Source: Sialis fuliginosa (lineage: Eukaryota; Arthropoda; Insecta; Megaloptera; Sialidae). From it: a DNA stretch of 64,000 nt. This document shows positions 1 through 12,940 of the stretch, in pieces. The first letter of the stretch is position 1. Each line of letters begins with the position of its first letter. The stretch lies in contig OY540812.1 of NCBI GenBank assembly GCA_961205875.1, forward strand, positions 17,174,001-17,238,000. The letters are read 5' to 3'. The notes below the pieces were generated by a model that saw only the letters and a program-made list of their open reading frames with translations, was not told the origin of the DNA and did not search any database. Position numbers and translations under genes: made by a program.

Positions 1-551
1 TTGTGGGGTCACGCGTCCAGCTCTAGTCTAGGGTGTTGAGTGATTTTATAATATTTTGAAATCGAGTGCAATTTCTTTCGGCGCATATTATTTAACAAAT
101 TTGAAAAATAAAATAAAAATCAGGGAAGTAATATGTCTGGCGTTATGTGTTCACAGAATAAAATTAGATTTAGATTTCGTCTGGCATTGCGCCGAGACGC
201 CAACGCGTCGATCATGCAAGACACTGTTTATTGTGCTTTTGTTTTCGGAATGATGAACAGGTGCCCCAAAAATCCAACAACGGGTTAAACGACCGCGGCC
301 ACCATGCGCTGTATTCAGGACCTAAGCCCGTTAAATCCCGGCCTTGGGCTCGATTTTATCAGGGGCCGGTTCAGCTAGTTTAGTTAATTAAGGTAGTATT
401 ATTTTAATCAAAATATAGGAAACTGATTCAAAATTGTACTCTCGAAAAGATAATTCTCAAAATTTCTTCCATTTAAATTTATTATAAAATATAATTAAAG
501 TATTATTACTATTTGATTAATTGGCTTTAAAATTTTATTCAAACTAGGGAA
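1..551. other. No gene recognised at left edge
   Basis: Positions 30-360 are somewhat richer in G+C than the surroundings, with several CpG-containing words, but no open frame resembles a known protein. The block may belong to the mobile element whose transposase relic follows. I see no terminal repeat here. Confidence 0.4.
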
Positions 552-1115
552 GTGGTTCAATGGCAGATCAAGCAGTCCCAGTACGTCAACGAAACGTACG
601 GTCGACCGAAAATATTATTGTGGTGGGACAGAATGTGCGCGAGAACCAAAACGTCTCGATTTCACGTCGTTCACCAGAATTTGACGTTTCGTACATTTCA
701 ACTTTTGCAAAAAAAACTTGGGCTTTTATCTGTACAAAATTCAAATTGTCCAAGAACTGAAGCCTACTGACCATTCCACGCGCCGCACATTCGCTTATTG
801 GGCTCTGGAGCAGTTGGAAACCGATACCAATTTTGGCCAAAAATCATTTTCAGCAACGAGGTGCAAGATCGTGCGATTTGACTCCCGTGGACTTTTTTTG
901 GGGGTTATGTTAAATCTCTGGTCTATGCCAATAAAGCCAGCAACAATTTTCGATTTCGAGGACAACGTTGTTCGCATTATTGGCGAATTGAGGCCAACTT
1001 ATATGCCCGAGTCATCCGAAATTGGACCTCTTGGATGACCACCGTCAAGCAAAGCCGTGGAGGCCATTTGAACGATATTATTTTTAAAACATGGCATCGA
1101 ATGCTCTTTATCTTG
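552..1115 (+). pseudogene. Mariner/Tc1-like (IS630 superfamily) transposase relic
   Basis: Broken remains of a DDE_3-type transposase of a family common in arthropod genomes. The recognisable pieces lie in different frames. A helix-turn-helix part around 555-715 reads TENIIVVGQNV. A second part around 718-850 reads YKIQIVQELKP and WALEQLETDTNFGQK. The C-terminal part around 860-1080 reads KPATIFDFEDNVVRIIGELRP. The final SRGGHLNDIIF (about 1050-1085) is in yet another frame. The segment that should carry the catalytic Asp residues, between FGQK and the KPATI part, is missing, so there is an internal deletion of very roughly 100 or more codons plus frameshifts. It cannot encode an active enzyme. 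Identification rests on remembered family similarity and should be confirmed by a translated search. Confidence 0.75.
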
Positions 1116-1378
1116 AAATAAAAAGATCCGCTATATCTCAAATACAACTTGTTTTATTTAAATTAAAAGATGTATCACTCTTAATGGATGATCCAGTATA
1201 AGAATTATTAATTACTTATAAAATACATATAAATAAATAATATGGAATAATGACAATGATCAATAACGATAATGTACTTATTTGCTAAAAATTTATAAAG
1301 AAAAAATACGTTTTTTATATTTAAATAAAAGATTAAAGACTTATGTCCAGTATCAATCAATATAACACCCCGTTAGCG

Positions 1379-1579
1379 CTAAATGCTCCTTTAAAGTAAC
1401 TCTGGTGTATGACTAACGTGATTTAAATGTCATATGATTTTTTCATAGAAAAATTAACATAGCGTTGTAAAACCATAAAGCAGAAAATTAAAAATGTATT
1501 ATTCTTGGTTCTGTTAACAATACGATAATGAATAAACATAGATTTAAGCTTAATGACAATTAGTTAAAGGAGCATTTAG
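1379..1579. repeat. Short fold-back repeat (16-bp inverted arms)
   Basis: CTAAATGCTCCTTTAA at 1379-1394 is repeated as its exact reverse complement at 1564-1579, and partial similarity extends outward. It looks like a small non-autonomous DNA element. No coding content and no clear target duplication. Confidence 0.5.
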
Positions 1580-4041
1580 TAAACATCTGGCGTTAAGCTT
1601 AATAATATGAAATAAAAACATGAGCGTGTCGTATCTTGCCAGTTCGAAACTGAAAGTGGCCCATAAAACTCATGTTAAGATAATAAGACGGTCCTGGTTG
1701 TATTAATACCCTCCGCTCGTGTTATGTATTTTCCACTCTTATTTTCGACTCGCAACGCATTTTACAATAATATCCACTGCGCGAAAATAACTGCAACTTT
1801 CTGCCAAATGTATTTATTTCGTCTATCTACATTTAACGAATTTGCCAACTGCTCAAACTAAATATAGAAACACGGAAATTCACTTTTCATAGAATTCAAC
1901 ACTAAAAATTATTTTAAAATACGTGTAGGTATAGTTTATATGATTTATTATAATTATTTCTGAATGCAATATCTTAAAAGAGCAAATCCACTGAAAAAGA
2001 GGGATACATTTTTAGTTGACGATCCAAATTAAAGAAACACATATCAACAAACATAAACCACTAACTAAACATTTATGAGGAATATTTTATTTTTTGTTCC
2101 TGGTTGCGATTTCGCATTGTTTCGGGAACAAACGGTACCCATTGGAGCAACAAGCTTATTTGTAGTTTAGTACGAAAATAGGAAACAAAAAAAATATGAA
2201 CGGTCTCCAATGATGGGACTATAGTTTCATAATATACAAAACTTTTACTTTATTCATTTTTTCTTAAAAAAAAGAACATTTGAAATTTTTAGAAATATGC
2301 AACGAAAACTAAAATGTTCTATAACTGATCTATACCATTATATTTGATATTGTTGACGTAGAACTACGTTTTCATCGGGACTCAGTACTAGGGGGTAACG
2401 AAAATATATCATACTTTGAAAGCTTAATTAATAATAATCGTAGAGCGATAAATAAAAACGCCAATAGATAGTCTCATTTATAATAAAACTTATATACAGT
2501 AACAGAAAAATTGATAATAGACGTAGTTCTACTGTGCCTTTATTTACGCATTATATTATTTTAGTTCTTCTTCTGCAAATTTTCATGGCCATTGTCTATA
2601 CGGGCTTGTTTTCGAGATGGTCTCCATGTCGTAGTTGATACTATTGATGTTCTATCAGAGTGATTCAGAAACTATATAGCAGAGTTGTTTCTGAAAACTT
2701 CATACATCTATAACAACTTGGATATCATCTCGAAAACGAAATCAAAATTAATTTAATATACAAACAATATCTGTAGGAGTTTCGATAGTCAAAAATATTT
2801 AAAAAATGTTCAAGTAGTTAAGTTTTTATATAAACAATACATGATACAGATATTTTATAGCTAAAACGTAAAAAATATTAACCGCGTGTAGTTTGATTTA
2901 ATACAAACACGTGTCTATAGTTCCCCAGACATGTATCGAAACTGAAGTGTTAAAAAGAAAAATAATAATAAAGAAATCTTCGACACATAAATGTGAAATG
3001 TCATTTTCGTTTTGCCATAACTATCGCACATAAATTTTAATTTTGAAATCCACGAAACAAATATAATATCAGCCCACACGGTGAAATTACAATAGTAACT
3101 CAAACAGCCGTTATACCAAAATCCAGTAATAAAAAGCGTCCTCACACTCACATACACATATAGTCTGCAAACCTGGGAAAAACGAATTGGGTCATGCATG
3201 AACATCATACAAAAGCCTCGATATTGGATTCGGCACACGATGTGTGTGCTGCCGCGAGGTATACTCGGCATATTGGACGGTGCTGCCCTCTAAATACGCT
3301 CACCGGATATAAAACACATCATACAGATACAAAGATAGGGTTACTGGAAAATAATTCATGTCATTAATTAACCCTTTACGTGCGCTGTTTTTGTAACAAT
3401 GGCGGGACCGAAGCGTTCGATATGCTCGATAACGATGTATTAATCACTTTACTGAATATGTTATTTGTCACACATATTTTAATCAAGAGTACAATGAATT
3501 ACCGAGGGAGGATTTTCTTGGCTTCCTATAAAATTGTTAATTGACATTTATTTTGTACGTAAAATTAATAGTTAATTTTTAATCTTAATATTATATAAAA
3601 ACGTTGTGTTCTCATCAGGCCTAAACCACTGGACGTACCGAAACCATATTCTCACCATATGTTCATTTGGTGCTCCGATAAGTTTATAGATATTTTTGAC
3701 CCGGTAGGTGGCGCTGGAGTCGAAAATGTGTATTTATGGTCTGATTTTTAAACAAATTTTTTTTGAGCAGAACAACGTTTGCCGGATCAGCTAAAACAAC
3801 AATTACAACCCTCCATACGTGACAGGGGGTGAAATATTAACTCCCGTCCGAAGCCGGGACGGGTCCGTTAGTATTATATGAAATAAACGTTGAATAAAAA
3901 ATATCATTGATTCTACAACCTACAATATTAACATTAAGAAAAAATGTTTACTCACAAATATAATGGTTACATATTTACCACATTATGTAATGCACTTTGC
4001 ATTTTTAATACACTGTAAGTATTTCTTACTTTCTTTACATC
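1580..4041. other. Gene-free AT-rich stretch
   Basis: No supported gene. Visible features are a weak 12-bp inverted pair (GTTTTCGAGATG at 2608 and its complement at 2726), a TTAACCCTTTACGTGCGC word at about 3368 resembling piggyBac-type ends, and a short GC-rich patch at 3840-3865. A 118-codon minus-strand open frame at 2915-3271 has no recognisable family features. Confidence 0.4.
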
Positions 4042-4681
4042 CATTTATAGTGTAACAAACATTCAAAGATATATCTTTAAACAACGTGAATTTTAGAATA
4101 TGTAATTGTTTTGACAAAAGGTATTTGGTTCTGAAGGGGCATTAGATGCCACTCTCTTTTATTTAGTTAAAGGTCATTATCAAGATCACTACAAGGTTAA
4201 CTTTTATTTTTTCATATTAAACCTATATTTTTTACTACTGTATCTTAATTTTTGTCCGATTTCATATTTTAAAATTTTTAGATTTACAAGAATTTTTTAC
4301 TCTGTAACCATTCACTTGAAAATGTACAAAGAACAAAGAATGTTTATTTGGATTTAATAAATGTAAGAGAATTATTTTATAAGTTTGTTTTTACTAAACA
4401 AACATTTTTTGTGCTTATATTTAAAACAAAAATGATTCCAATAAAAAATCTCTAAAAAATTGAATTCGGTCAAAAAAGTTACTTTTTTCCGTAGATTATT
4501 TTTATTGTAATAAAAATATAAGTTTCTATTAATTATATAAAAGATTACCTTAAAAATGACCTTTAAATATAGATAAAAAGAGAGTTGCATCTAATGACCC
4601 CCTCAGAACAAAGTAACTTCTGTTTGAACATTTTTTTCCCGAAATCACATTGTTTTTATAATATTTGTTACACTTTAAATG
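4042..4681. mobile_element. Fold-back DNA element, ~640 bp with long imperfect inverted arms
   Basis: The two ends are inverted copies over roughly 150-200 bp with gaps. The outer end matches CATTTATAGTGTAACAAA against the complement of TTTGTTACACTTTAAATG. Further in, TTCTGAAGGGGCATTAGATG near 4130 matches the complement of CATCTAATGACCCCCTCAGA near 4590. No coding sequence inside. Related right halves occur near 10755-10980 and 14390-14600. Confidence 0.6.
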
Positions 4682-5994
4682 ACTCATCCGGTATATGTTA
4701 ATGCCATATCATATTACTGGTTTTTGTTGTCAATATGTGGAACAATCAAAATTCGATTACCCGAGAAAGTTTATTTACCAACATCTTCAAATACACGAGA
4801 ATCTATTGTATTATAGTTTAATAACATACTATAATGAAAATTAATGAACATGTTTTTAATATACATTATTAATGTTAGTTCACGTTTTCGCAATTGAAAA
4901 TAATTAAATCAAATAACGTAACCATTTAGGTATTTGAATTCATATTCAAATAACTGTCTTTGCAGTTACACCTCATACTACTGTAGGTGCACTGCGGCAT
5001 AGAACACCGAAATCTAGAATTGGGCGTTGCGGAAGAAAGTTCAAAATAAGATTTTCTAAGAATTGTTTTTCATTATCTTTTATCTAACAATTATAAACCT
5101 TCTTTAATGCTTACTATGCCATTATTACCGGAAGTTACGTTTCTAATAATTAAACCTAATACGGAAATAGTGAGATATAAAAAATAAATGTAGTAGGTAG
5201 GTACATATTTGAAATTTTAAAAATATAATTTCCCTAGAAATTTGTAGATCTGATGAGTTAAATATTCGTTCAAGGTATATTGATAATATTGAAACTACCA
5301 TTTTTTAACAAACAAGTAGATACTGCCAATTTGACATTCTGAAATACGAGGGTATACACTATAATGATAATTGTATACTCTACATGTACTTGGACATTGC
5401 TTGTATTTACTCTGGATTTTACAGTTGAGCTCTAATCATTCGAATCCGTTTTCCAATTGCACCGTTAATGAACAATGGTTCTGTTATCTGATTTATATGA
5501 TCAAAATACTATTTCAAAACCACCCATATTCATACAATATATAGAAATAAAAATTTGTCAATACCGAGTCGAGTCTCACGTACTTGTGTCCGAATCATAT
5601 AATATTTTAATTTATTCGATACTGTTAATTTTATTTAACATTAGAAAACAAAAAATATGGAATTGTGGAAGGTGCTGATACTCGTAATTTTCTTTTCAAA
5701 CAACTCAGAAGCTAGAAGGTTGTGACAGACAGACAGGCAGATAAAACTAAATAATCAAAGTAAATGGCTGTCTAAAAAGACCAAGAGGGTCTAGAGTCTA
5801 GAAGAAAAAAGATAATTAATGTAAAAAAATATGGAGAAAAATGTCAACGAAAGGTACATACATAAAAATATAAAGATTCAAAAGTGATAGCATTAGCTAG
5901 ATTGACGAAGAAACAATGTTTATCAAATGAATGCTCTCATCAGTGGTGTTTTATGGGATGTATTGAGTTGAGGTTAGAGATCAGGCATATTTGA
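4682..5994. other. Gene-free AT-rich stretch
   Basis: No gene or clear repeat structure. A short GACAGACAGACAGGCAG microsatellite lies near 5725. Confidence 0.4.
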
Positions 5995-6489
5995 CAAAGT
6001 ACGTTTATACAGCGCTGTTATTCCGGTTTTCCTATAACCGGTGTAGTAAAATCGGGTTTAAAAATGCATGTAAATGGCACATTACACCCGACATAACTAA
6101 TCTAGTTTAGTTATTCTATTCGTCTTCACCTACAGACATAGCATAACTAAACCGGAATAGACAGAATAAAGACGTGTGTAAACTGCATGGACATATTTTT
6201 ACCTGCATCTATTTAGCTAACTCCACTTTGCATTAAAATTTGAAAAAGCGTCGTCAATTAAAACACCTGAGACGAAGAGATGGAAAACAAAAAAATCGTG
6301 ATTCGTAGGACATAGAGGAGATGAAGTATTTTTGGGATTCCTTGTTGGTACGCTATCTAGCGCACTTCAAATTGGAATTATAATTCCAGCTGGCGTTACT
6401 TATTCCCGTATGTGTAAACAGCACCGCTTGTAGTTTGTAGTTAACATTGGTTACAGTAAAACCGGACAGCGCTGTGTAAACGTACTTTG
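5995..6489. mobile_element. MITE with ~35-bp terminal inverted repeats
   Basis: The ends read CAAAGTACGTTTATACAGCG on the left and the complement of CGCTGTGTAAACGTACTTTG on the right, followed on both sides by a CCGGTTTT-type block. The 495-bp interior has no coding potential. It includes further short inverted words around AACTAATCTAGTTTAGTT. The target duplication is not clear. Confidence 0.7.
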
Positions 6490-8500
6490 ACAGTTTGGTA
6501 CATAATTGATGTATAGGAAAACACGACAAAATTCAAACGTATTCGATATGCGATAAAAATTTCAGTTTCTTCACTGCTAGTGGTTTTCATTCGTTGAAGA
6601 GAAGAATGTTTATGTTATTATTGCCGAAAGATTAGACATCAACTACATTGACCACAGAACGTCGTCAACTAACGGTCAATTGCAAAACGAAGTAGAATAT
6701 TTACAGCTCGATTGTAAAGCCAGAGTAAATAAAGGAAGTATGCGTAGATTTATGTATGATCACTAATTGTCTTTACTTTTTTATTTACCGTTGTATAAAT
6801 ACTTTATTTATGGTTCTCAAAAAAAAGTTCACTAGTAACACGTGCTTCAAAGTTTACAAGTTAAATTTGTATATATTTTAATCAGATTAACTGTAAGAAA
6901 CCGACAAGATTTTCAGAACAACGACCAGAAAAATGTATAGTCAGCTGTTTTCATGAAAACACAGAACAATCAATAAAAAGAAAGATAAGTATATATGTAC
7001 TACAGGGGTGTAATGCCCTCCATTAAATGACCAGTAATTGAAGAAACTTCATGTTTGTTTTTTAATATAATTTATCCAAACTTACATACCAATACAAGTG
7101 ACCGTTTTTTGTCTGAGTAACTAATCAGTTTGGAAAGATGTATCACCGCATCCCTAATTTTTTCAGCTTTTATAATTATTGATATTGTTAGATAATTTGT
7201 TAATTTAACAAAATCTAACTCTGTAATATTATATAAACGATATATATTGCAAAAAATGCATAACAAAAAAATTAATTATAGATAGAAATTAGTCGTACCT
7301 ACCTACATGTAAATTTTTTAATTCACATTTAATTAAACAGATATGCAATATACATAATGTCTCAAGCGATTTTTCATTTTTGAAAAAAAAATCGCAAAAA
7401 CCATTGTTAACCAAATAGAAAAACATCATTCTCACTGGTACGATTTTCTATTTTTAAATTATCTATCTATGTAAAGTCGATTTAGAAGTGAAAATCTTTA
7501 AAATTTGAAAATACCCAACGTATGTATGTTCTTGATCGGGAATGGTAACAGATTCAAAATATCATACCTTTTCCAAAAGTCGATGAAAGACCTGAATTTA
7601 AAGTGCCGCGATATTAGTTATAGAAATGTATAATTATGAATTTTTTTGAATATTTATATTTATATATTTACAGCCTTATTTCTCGAAGGAGGTTTTTTTT
7701 TAACATTTAGAAAAACACTTTCTAATAGCAGCATATACATATGTCTATTTAAAATAAACGTATAATAAATCTCAAAATATTTTAACGTTTATTTTTTGCA
7801 AAAACAATAATATACAGGCTATTTTAAATATTAGCTAACGAACATTTTCTTGACTGTAAATTCTTTATTTGTTTATTTTACAAATTCGAATTTTGCAATA
7901 AACGGTAGTAGAGAGAAAGATGTACAATATGGCAACTAGAAATTAAGTCAAATCAATTTCCTATAACTCATATAAAATAATTACTTTACTAATTATTAAT
8001 TAGGTAAATTAAAAATAGTATGTCAATATTCATTTCTACGTGTCAAGCAGCTAAATATCATAATATAAATTTTTTATTCAAATGATTTTATAGTTGAAAA
8101 TTTATTAATTTTATTTGAACTCATCCGACTACTGTAAATAACTTTCTGATTTCTTCATAATATCTAGTGTACCTTTGAATTCTTTGGGGATGTCATGACC
8201 CATTGCCCCCCCCCCTTGTATACGCACCTGTATATATATATATGTATTAATGTATATACCTACAACATATGTATGTTATTTAACACTAAAGAAAAAAGAA
8301 TTCATGAGCAGAAAACATAATAGCAAAACACATAATCTCCATGACACAATATCGAAAACATAACCTTAAAATAAAGTTGAAAACACAGACTGAAAAACAA
8401 AACGACCATCATATAAGCAGGCATCCAGTCAGTGAGCTGAAAATACATTTCAAGAACAAATGAAAACGAGAGAACGCAGGAGAGGAAGTTCATTGCAATT
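6490..8500. other. Gene-free AT-rich stretch
   Basis: No gene seen. Contains a run of about 12 C residues near 8207-8218 and a (TA)n tract near 8230. Confidence 0.4.
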
Positions 8501-8525
8501 TGAAATAAAAAGTAATAGCAAAGGC

Positions 8526-8660
8526 TGTGGGGTGTGGGACGACGCAGGACCGGACCGGGGGGACGGCAGCACGACGCGTGTCAAGGCCGCATGGCGTCTA
8601 CCATCACACCCGGTATCGATTTGGCGCGCCGATGCCAGCAGGTATATACAGTGCGCTAGC
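8526..8660. promoter_or_regulatory. Isolated CpG-rich island 1
   Basis: A sharply bounded G+C- and CpG-rich segment in AT-rich DNA. Open frames cross it on the plus strand, but their residues resemble no protein I know. It could be a CpG-rich promoter or enhancer, a 5' UTR exon of an unseen gene, or a fragment of a GC-rich repeat. The regulatory reading is inference. Confidence 0.3.
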
Positions 8661-9185
8661 CGCCCACATGTTCTCTGCTTGTGTATTCATTTCAAAGACG
8701 TCCTTTCCTACATAATACGTACACTCTATTCATCATGTCAGGACAACTGATAAATAAATAGCTCCTTCCAAAGCTCTAATACGCTTTTCACGACAACACC
8801 GTTACTTTTGTAGAACGTACACCCAACTGTATGTAAACACGTATTCTTGTACATACCACATATACCAACCTACCTACACTATAGATATATCTATATGTTT
8901 TAATTTCATTGTTGTTGGCTTTTAAATTATGCTCCTAGTTTTAAAGATATGATAATCTATTTAAAAGATTTAAATATAAAAGCTATATATATGTACCTAC
9001 ATTGAAACACAGCTGTAGGTACAAAAATTCTCTCAGGTAATTGTAAAATCTCTTTATGAGGTACCGATTGTATTATTGACAGTGACTACATTGTTTTATA
9101 TTTATTTTAATAAGATTTAATTTCACTTTCACTTCGAAGAATTCATAGAATAATTTATAAAAATACCAGTAATATTTGGTATCAT

Positions 9186-9726
9186 AAGGTACTGACACCA
9201 GTTATGACCGCTATAAGAGCAAGGTTTATTGTTTTTGTGATTGATGGTTGTTTTTTTGTAATTCTCATGAACTCATTTACTAATAAAACAAGTAACTCTT
9301 TATTTAATAAATTTAATTTTTTTTTAATTATAGCCTTTTATTTTGTTTATGTTTTTTCTTCAGTTATGGATAAAGTAAAACCAATAATGAGCACGCAGTG
9401 AGGGGCACTTGCTAATGATTACAAAATGATAAGTACTACGACACAAAAGATATAAAAGAAAGAATCGTCTTTGAAACAATGTAAAGCAGTTGCTATGATA
9501 ATATAATAATTAATAAATAAATTATACTAATAATTAGTTTAAATGTCTACCATTTTGACACCTATTGGACGATTGTCATCAAATCACGCTGTAAGACAGT
9601 TAAATGTATATAGATTAATATTCAGGAATGGTATTAATCAAATATCAACAAATATTTCTAATTCAGTACATTTAATTAAAAAATAGCCATTACTGAGGTT
9701 ATATACAAGATTGGTGCCAGGACCTT
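9186..9726 (-). mobile_element. MITE family A, copy 1 (inverted relative to copies 2-5)
   Basis: 541-bp element with ends matching AAGGTACTGGCACCAGT and its complement. It lies in the opposite orientation to the other four copies in this window. A subterminal stretch gives a short open frame beginning MTAIRARF, shared with other copies. No transposase. All copies sit between AT..AT dinucleotides, which may be part of the terminus or a 2-bp target duplication. Confidence 0.85.
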
Positions 9727-11534
9727 ATATTACAATAAAATTACTGATTAAACAAATAACTGATATTTTAGCAAAAATTTCTTCACTATTTTTACTTTTT
9801 AAAAAGTTCTATCAAAATCGGTTCAGTAGTTTTCATGTAACGTTGAAATAAATAGACCAAAATTCAAAAAAATATCAAAATAAATTGTATTGATGGTAAA
9901 ACAACATTATATTGATTTATAATTTAATACTAATATCCTTTTGAATTCAAAATGATAAAAATGCAAGTAAATCCCATACTTTTATTACTTTCACATCAAA
10001 ATAATGAATGCAAGATATTCTGAAACAACCCATACCGACCGCGAAGCAACTTTATGGCATTTACCCTGATATCAGTCTTCTCGATCACCGAAACAAATGT
10101 AGCAACAAAGAGAATCTGAGAATGAAAACAGACGAAAAATCAAGCCACGCGCACGGTGGGATTTTCTGATAAGTTAATTGTCTCTTCATCAAAGTATAAT
10201 AAATGAAGGACCCTAATAAGATGTTAAAAGTACTCTAACATCATAAGTATCTAATCGTATAAGTAAATAATGCTTATTTTCATAAGTGCACATTTTTTGC
10301 CAGAATCAAGTCACATTTGGTAAAGTTATAATTGTTTTTCCTTTCGTATATAGCCATATAATAATAATATGATATATAATAAAAGGTACATTACTTTTAG
10401 AAGGGCAATAATATTGCTAGCAATATTATATAATTTCCATTAATACACAAATATTACCCTGTGTAATCACATTTGGCAATGATACTTTTGACTATTTTTT
10501 TTTAATTGCTGTCTTCAAATCCATGGAAATTATAATATTATAATCATGATGTCTATTTAGGAATATATTTTTGAAAAAAAAAAAATCTTATCATCGGAAA
10601 CGGATGTTTTTTACTCTCATCATTTTAATTTTTCGAATAATCTTTAAAATGGTGCAAAAAATGTTTTAAGAATATACTCGTATACATGTTTAATAATTAC
10701 TTTCTTACAATATCGAAGATATTAGATAGAATAATCTTATAAAGTTTAGGAGGGTGTTCAAAAAAAAAAAATTATTGAAAAATTCGTGTTTTTCACGTAG
10801 AATAAGATTACTAAATAAAAACTATAGGTTTCTATCAAAAAAATGATGTTAACCTTCAAATATCTTTGAAATTTACGCTTAAATAACAAATAAATGTTAC
10901 AATTTGATTCCCCCCTCACAACCAAACACTGCTTGGTCGAAACATTTTTTTATCTGTAATACTTTAAATGTCCCAATCTGTATATATATGATACTGATGT
11001 ATAATTAATTTAAGTTAATTTATTTTTTTATTAAATGTGCTACTAGTACATCTCAAAGATTTTTTTCTAAATTGAATAATTATATAAATACAAAAATTAT
11101 ATATAATTATATATAATTATATATAAAAGTACTTACAGTAAAAGAAAAGTTAATCTATGCAGATGTGATTAAAATTACTTTACATTAATAAAAAATACTT
11201 AGTTTAAAAATTTTAAGCTATGAAAACAACTAGGAGTGGAACGGGGTCTATGTGACCGGCAACTAGAAATATATCATACGTATTCATTGTTTACGTTATT
11301 CTTATTTTACCTATATTATATTATATACAAAAAAAAACAAAGAAAGGTGTATACTAATTGAATATACAACATATTTTTAAAATTAATTATTATCAATATC
11401 ATATATGTATGTATGTGACAGTTAAAATGTAAACTTGATTATTGCCTAATAAACATTAAAACTTTCATAGGGCAAATGTGAAGATACCTCATATACATAC
11501 GTGCTTCATGTGTATATCAATTTACAGAGATTTG
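9727..11534. other. Gene-free AT-rich stretch with repeat fragments
   Basis: No gene. Positions about 10755-10980 resemble the right half of the fold-back family at 4042-4681: a similar ordered series of words ending CCCCCCTCACAAC, then ATACTTTAAATG. A threefold TATATAATTA-type tandem lies near 11095-11130. Confidence 0.45.
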
Positions 11535-11730
11535 GTGGCCGGGGTTGGGGTGTACAAGTGGTGGCGGCAGTAGCAGCAGAGCTAGTCCGTCTCTGTAGCA
11601 ACGTCGACGTGGTTCGTCCTTGAGCTGCACCGGGGTGGTGGGCGGCGGCTGGCAACACGACGCCCCCGGCTGGCGCACCGCCAGAACTTCCCTGTCGCCA
11701 CCCCCACGCCCTTCACTTTCACTACCCTAC
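11535..11730. promoter_or_regulatory. Isolated CpG-rich island 2
   Basis: G+C-rich segment with GGCGGC runs and many CpG dinucleotides, followed by a pyrimidine-rich tract to about 11800. Overlapping open frames occur on both strands (11620-11898 plus, 11582-11812 minus), which is expected from composition alone. None resembles a known protein. A promoter or 5' UTR exon is possible, but no gene is visible downstream on either side for several kilobases. Confidence 0.3.
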
Positions 11731-12015
11731 ATTCAAGTGCGCTTTCACTCGTACACCATCTCTTGTTCCCACTTCCTCTCTCGTTCTCTCCACACACACA
11801 TATACTGTGCACGTTTATACATACGAAACATGATTAGTGGAATTTCGTTCTTGTTTCATAGGGGTGGAAATATTATCATCGCTGTTTTCGGTATATAATT
11901 CAACGAACATGTTAATATTAGGTTTTGGGCTTTCGCGGTAACTATTATGTACAAACTACTTTTATCCTACGTTATATTGAACAAGTACTTAAAAACCTTC
12001 GAAAAAAAATTCAAT

Positions 12016-12570
12016 AAGGTACTGGCACCAGTCTTGGATATGATCCCAGTAATGGCTATTTTTTAATTAAATGTACTGAATTAGAAATATTTGTTGATAT
12101 CTGATTACTACCATTTCTGAATATTAATCTATATACATTTCACTGTCTAACAGCGTGATTTAATGACAATTGTCCAATAGGTGTCAAAATAGTGGACATT
12201 TAAATTAATTATTAGTATAATTTATTTATTAATTATTATATTATCATAGAAACTGCTTTACATTGTTTCAAAATTGACGATTCTTTCTTTTACATCTTTT
12301 GTGTCATAGTACTTATCATTTTGTAATCATTATCAAGGGTTCATCACTGCGTGCACATTACTATTTTTACTTTATCCATTACTAGAGAAAAAACAAAAAC
12401 AAAATAAAAGGCTTTAATTTAAAATTCAAACTATATTTGCGAATTTTGGTAGTTAAATTTATTAAATAAAGAGTTACTTGTTTTATTAGTAACATGAAAA
12501 AAAGAAGCCCGCCAATCACACAAATATTAAACCTTGCTCTTATAGCGGCCATAACCGGTGCCAGTAACTT
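12016..12570 (+). mobile_element. MITE family A, copy 2
   Basis: 555-bp copy with ends AAGGTACTGGCACCAGT on the left and ACCGGTGCCAGTAACTT on the right. It is closely similar to copies 3-5 throughout. The minus strand carries the shared MAAIRARF-starting short frame. Confidence 0.88.
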
Positions 12571-12726
12571 ATTCATTTATTGAATAATTAACTTCAAAAA
12601 AAATGAATACTAATAAATTTTGAACCCTTACCGATTTTTTTAAAAGTGTTATTTATTACCAACGTAATTATTTTTGATTATGAAATAAGTTTTTATGGTA
12701 TGTTATTATTTTTCAATATTCAAGAG

Positions 12727-12940
12727 CAGGGGTCGGCAATTCAGCGCTCGCGGACGCTATGGCGCCCTTATTGGATATTTATATTATATCAATTATGTTA
12801 AATCCTCGGAAATCGAAAGTAACATTGAAACGATGAAAAAACTAAAAAAAAAAGATTTTCGATTTATCTGTCAAATATGCGCCCTCGGTGATTTTAAAAT
12901 TTTGTATTATGCCCATACAGACCTCTTAAATTGTGTAATA
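12727..12940. mobile_element. Truncated hAT-like element (CAGGGGTCGGCAA end)
   Basis: Begins with CAGGGGTCGGCAA, a terminus typical of hAT elements. An internal part (TTGTATTATGCCC near 12900) recurs at 27016-27055, where it runs into the matching opposite end GTCGACCCCTG. The right terminus is missing in this copy. Confidence 0.5.

Noticed and set aside
2902-2915. Second hammerhead-like ACACGTGTC site
   Set aside because: The word ACACGTGTC is present, but GAAA, stem II and the CTGATGA core are absent.
2915-3271. 118-codon minus-strand open frame
   Set aside because: The longest frame in the first 23 kb, but it has no domain, no neighbouring exons and composition typical of chance frames in AT-rich DNA.
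8460-8750. Open frames across CpG island 1
   Set aside because: Two overlapping plus-strand frames stay open because of low stop-codon frequency in GC-rich DNA; residues match no family I recognise.
11582-11898. Overlapping frames on both strands in island 2
   Set aside because: Open on opposite strands at once, which is a composition effect; no splice-consistent gene model could be built.
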